Source of the DNA: Pelargonium nanum
Taxonomy: Eukaryota > Streptophyta > Magnoliopsida > Geraniales > Geraniaceae
Reading direction: 5' to 3'
DNA: 22,432 nucleotides
NCBI GenBank assembly: GCA_036897485.1
Contig: JAYMTF010001582.1
Location: 1 to 22,432, forward strand
Below the pieces are notes generated by a model, which made no database searches, was not told the DNA's origin, and saw nothing but the letters and a program-made list of their open reading frames with translations. The first letter of the stretch is position 1; every line of letters begins with the position of its first letter. Both the position numbers and the translations under genes were made by a program. Positions 21,551 to 22,432 of this stretch are shown one piece after another.

Positions 21551-22138
21551 TTCTCAACCAGCTTGTCTCACTCGCTTTCTAACTCAGTCTTTCATAGGTC
21601 TCTCCCTAGTTGTATCCGTCTCTTTCCTCTGCTCATTAACGTGGGGCTCAGCAGGGCCATCACGAGGAGAAGGATCCTCTGTATCCGTTTGTAGTGCAAC
21701 CCTCAGATTTTGTGCTAACATGGTGTTGCACTCTAGAGGTACAAGTTTGAGATGCGGGGTTGTAGTGGGCGTGAGGTGCAGAGGAACAAGCATTATCTAG
21801 TGAATAATTGATTGCGTGTCTGTTTGCGTGGGAACGGCGAGGATTTCCATAAGATACGGTTAATCTGTTATGGCCTACTCACATAAAACGACAGCGTATC
21901 AAGCTGAACTCAGTAAATGAAGATAAAATGAGAGCTAAATAGCTTAGGTGTTGAGAGATGACCGACAAATGGGATGAGGTGAAAAAGGTTTACAGCTGCA
22001 TTTGGTCTGTCTTTTGAATTGCAGTGCCAATGCAAGCAGTAAGTAAAGTAATGGGGACATGCGGTACCATTTTTCCTACCAACCAGAAACGGCAATTCAT
22101 GCTATACTAGTCTACTTCTACTGCTACCCTTTTTATTT
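21551..22138 (-). promoter_or_regulatory. EBM 5' UTR and promoter region
   Basis: Minus-strand sequence upstream of the EBM start codon. A clear TATA box at a useful distance was not found. The plus-strand open frames covering 21434-21800 are antisense to EBM exon 1 and its leader and match no family, so no separate gene is called. The boundary between transcribed leader and promoter cannot be set from sequence. Confidence 0.4.
21584..21595 (-). promoter_or_regulatory. Minimal upstream ORF (MKD) before EBM
   Basis: ATG at 21595 reads Met-Lys-Asp-stop and ends at 21584, 33 bases before the EBM ATG at 21550. The same frame extends upstream to an earlier ATG at 21793, which would make a 69-residue upstream ORF if the transcript starts far enough away. 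Either form would be read before EBM. Confidence 0.35.
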
Positions 22139-22432
22139 TGGATAATTACCGATGGACCCCATATGCTTAACATGTTTTTCATCCGGCACCCCTGAACTTT
22201 GGTTGTGAACTTTAGGCTACCCTGTGGTTTCAAAATGTTGCACCGTCACTAACTCAGTTAGTTTGACATGTAAAAGACGATTTTACCCCATAATGGGTTT
22301 CAAGAAGCTCCTGCATCTCCTCCATCTCCGGCGGTAGAGAGACCACCGTCGAGCGCCGAGAGCTCAGATATAGACGGCGACGTTGTACGTGACGGACGTC
22401 AACGGCGGAGCAGGTATGGGCGGGGGGGGGCA
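22139..22432. repeat. Start of a transposon-like repeat running off the right edge
   Basis: The sequence changes at about 22139 to a style common in plant non-autonomous DNA elements: GGATAATTACCGATGGACCC, then ATCCGGCACCCCTGAACTTT and TAGTTTGACATG, followed by a GC-rich part with CCGGCGG and GACGGCGACG and a G-run (GGGGGGGGG) at the very end. The second terminus lies outside the window, so class and length are unknown. Confidence 0.35.

Noticed and set aside
21434-21800. Overlapping plus-strand open frames of 86 and 102 residues beyond the 5' end of EBM
   Set aside because: They are antisense to EBM exon 1 and leader. Arg/Ser/Pro-rich composition is expected from the complement of this GC-rich exon, and no family is recognised.
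1-22432. CRISPR arrays, operons, prophage or bacterial secretion/defence systems
   Set aside because: No regularly spaced repeats or clustered same-strand intronless genes; all genes are spliced plant nuclear genes.

Overview
This is an AT-rich stretch of nuclear DNA from a flowering plant. Spliced genes with GT-AG introns, a photosystem II assembly gene, a plant-type U/P cyclin, a plant endo-beta-mannosidase, and Stowaway, CACTA and tRNA-derived SINE insertions all point that way. The protein sequences look eudicot; I cannot name the genus. No bacterial, viral or organellar gene is present.

Layout. (1) 150-2735, plus strand: the last three coding exons of a mitochondrial Rho GTPase (MIRO). 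The rest of the gene lies left of the window. (2) 4001-4729, minus strand: a complete two-exon U-type (P-type) cyclin, closest to CYCU3/CYCP1. (3) 6573-11484, plus strand: a complete nine-exon gene for a chloroplast DUF1995 protein, LOW PSII ACCUMULATION 3 (LPA3). (4) 12804-21550, minus strand: a complete eleven-exon gene for mannosylglycoprotein endo-beta-mannosidase (EBM, glycoside hydrolase family 2). MIRO/cyclin and LPA3/EBM are convergent pairs. Cyclin and LPA3 are divergent and share about 1.8 kb of upstream DNA.

All four genes were assembled exon by exon. Every junction keeps frame, and the cyclin, LPA3 and EBM models come to 213, 344 and 976 residues. The genes do not form a pathway: they serve mitochondrial movement, cell-cycle/phosphate-type CDK control, photosystem II assembly and N-glycan turnover. 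From memory of Arabidopsis locus numbers, MIRO2 (At3g63150) and CYCU3-1 (At3g63120) are also near neighbours, so the left half probably preserves an old gene order.

The non-coding DNA holds many small mobile elements: a 255-bp CACTA-type miniature element with a TAG target duplication in LPA3 intron 1; Stowaway-type elements in a MIRO intron and EBM intron 2; three SINE insertions around LPA3, one partly duplicated in tandem just upstream of the gene; repeat-like sequences in EBM intron 8 and at the right edge; and a roughly 0.4-kb direct duplication in EBM intron 1. I found no convincing new biological system. The items most worth a second look are the layered repeats in the cyclin/LPA3 intergenic region, the 48-bp in-frame repeat there, the intron 1 duplication in EBM, and short upstream ORFs before LPA3 and EBM.
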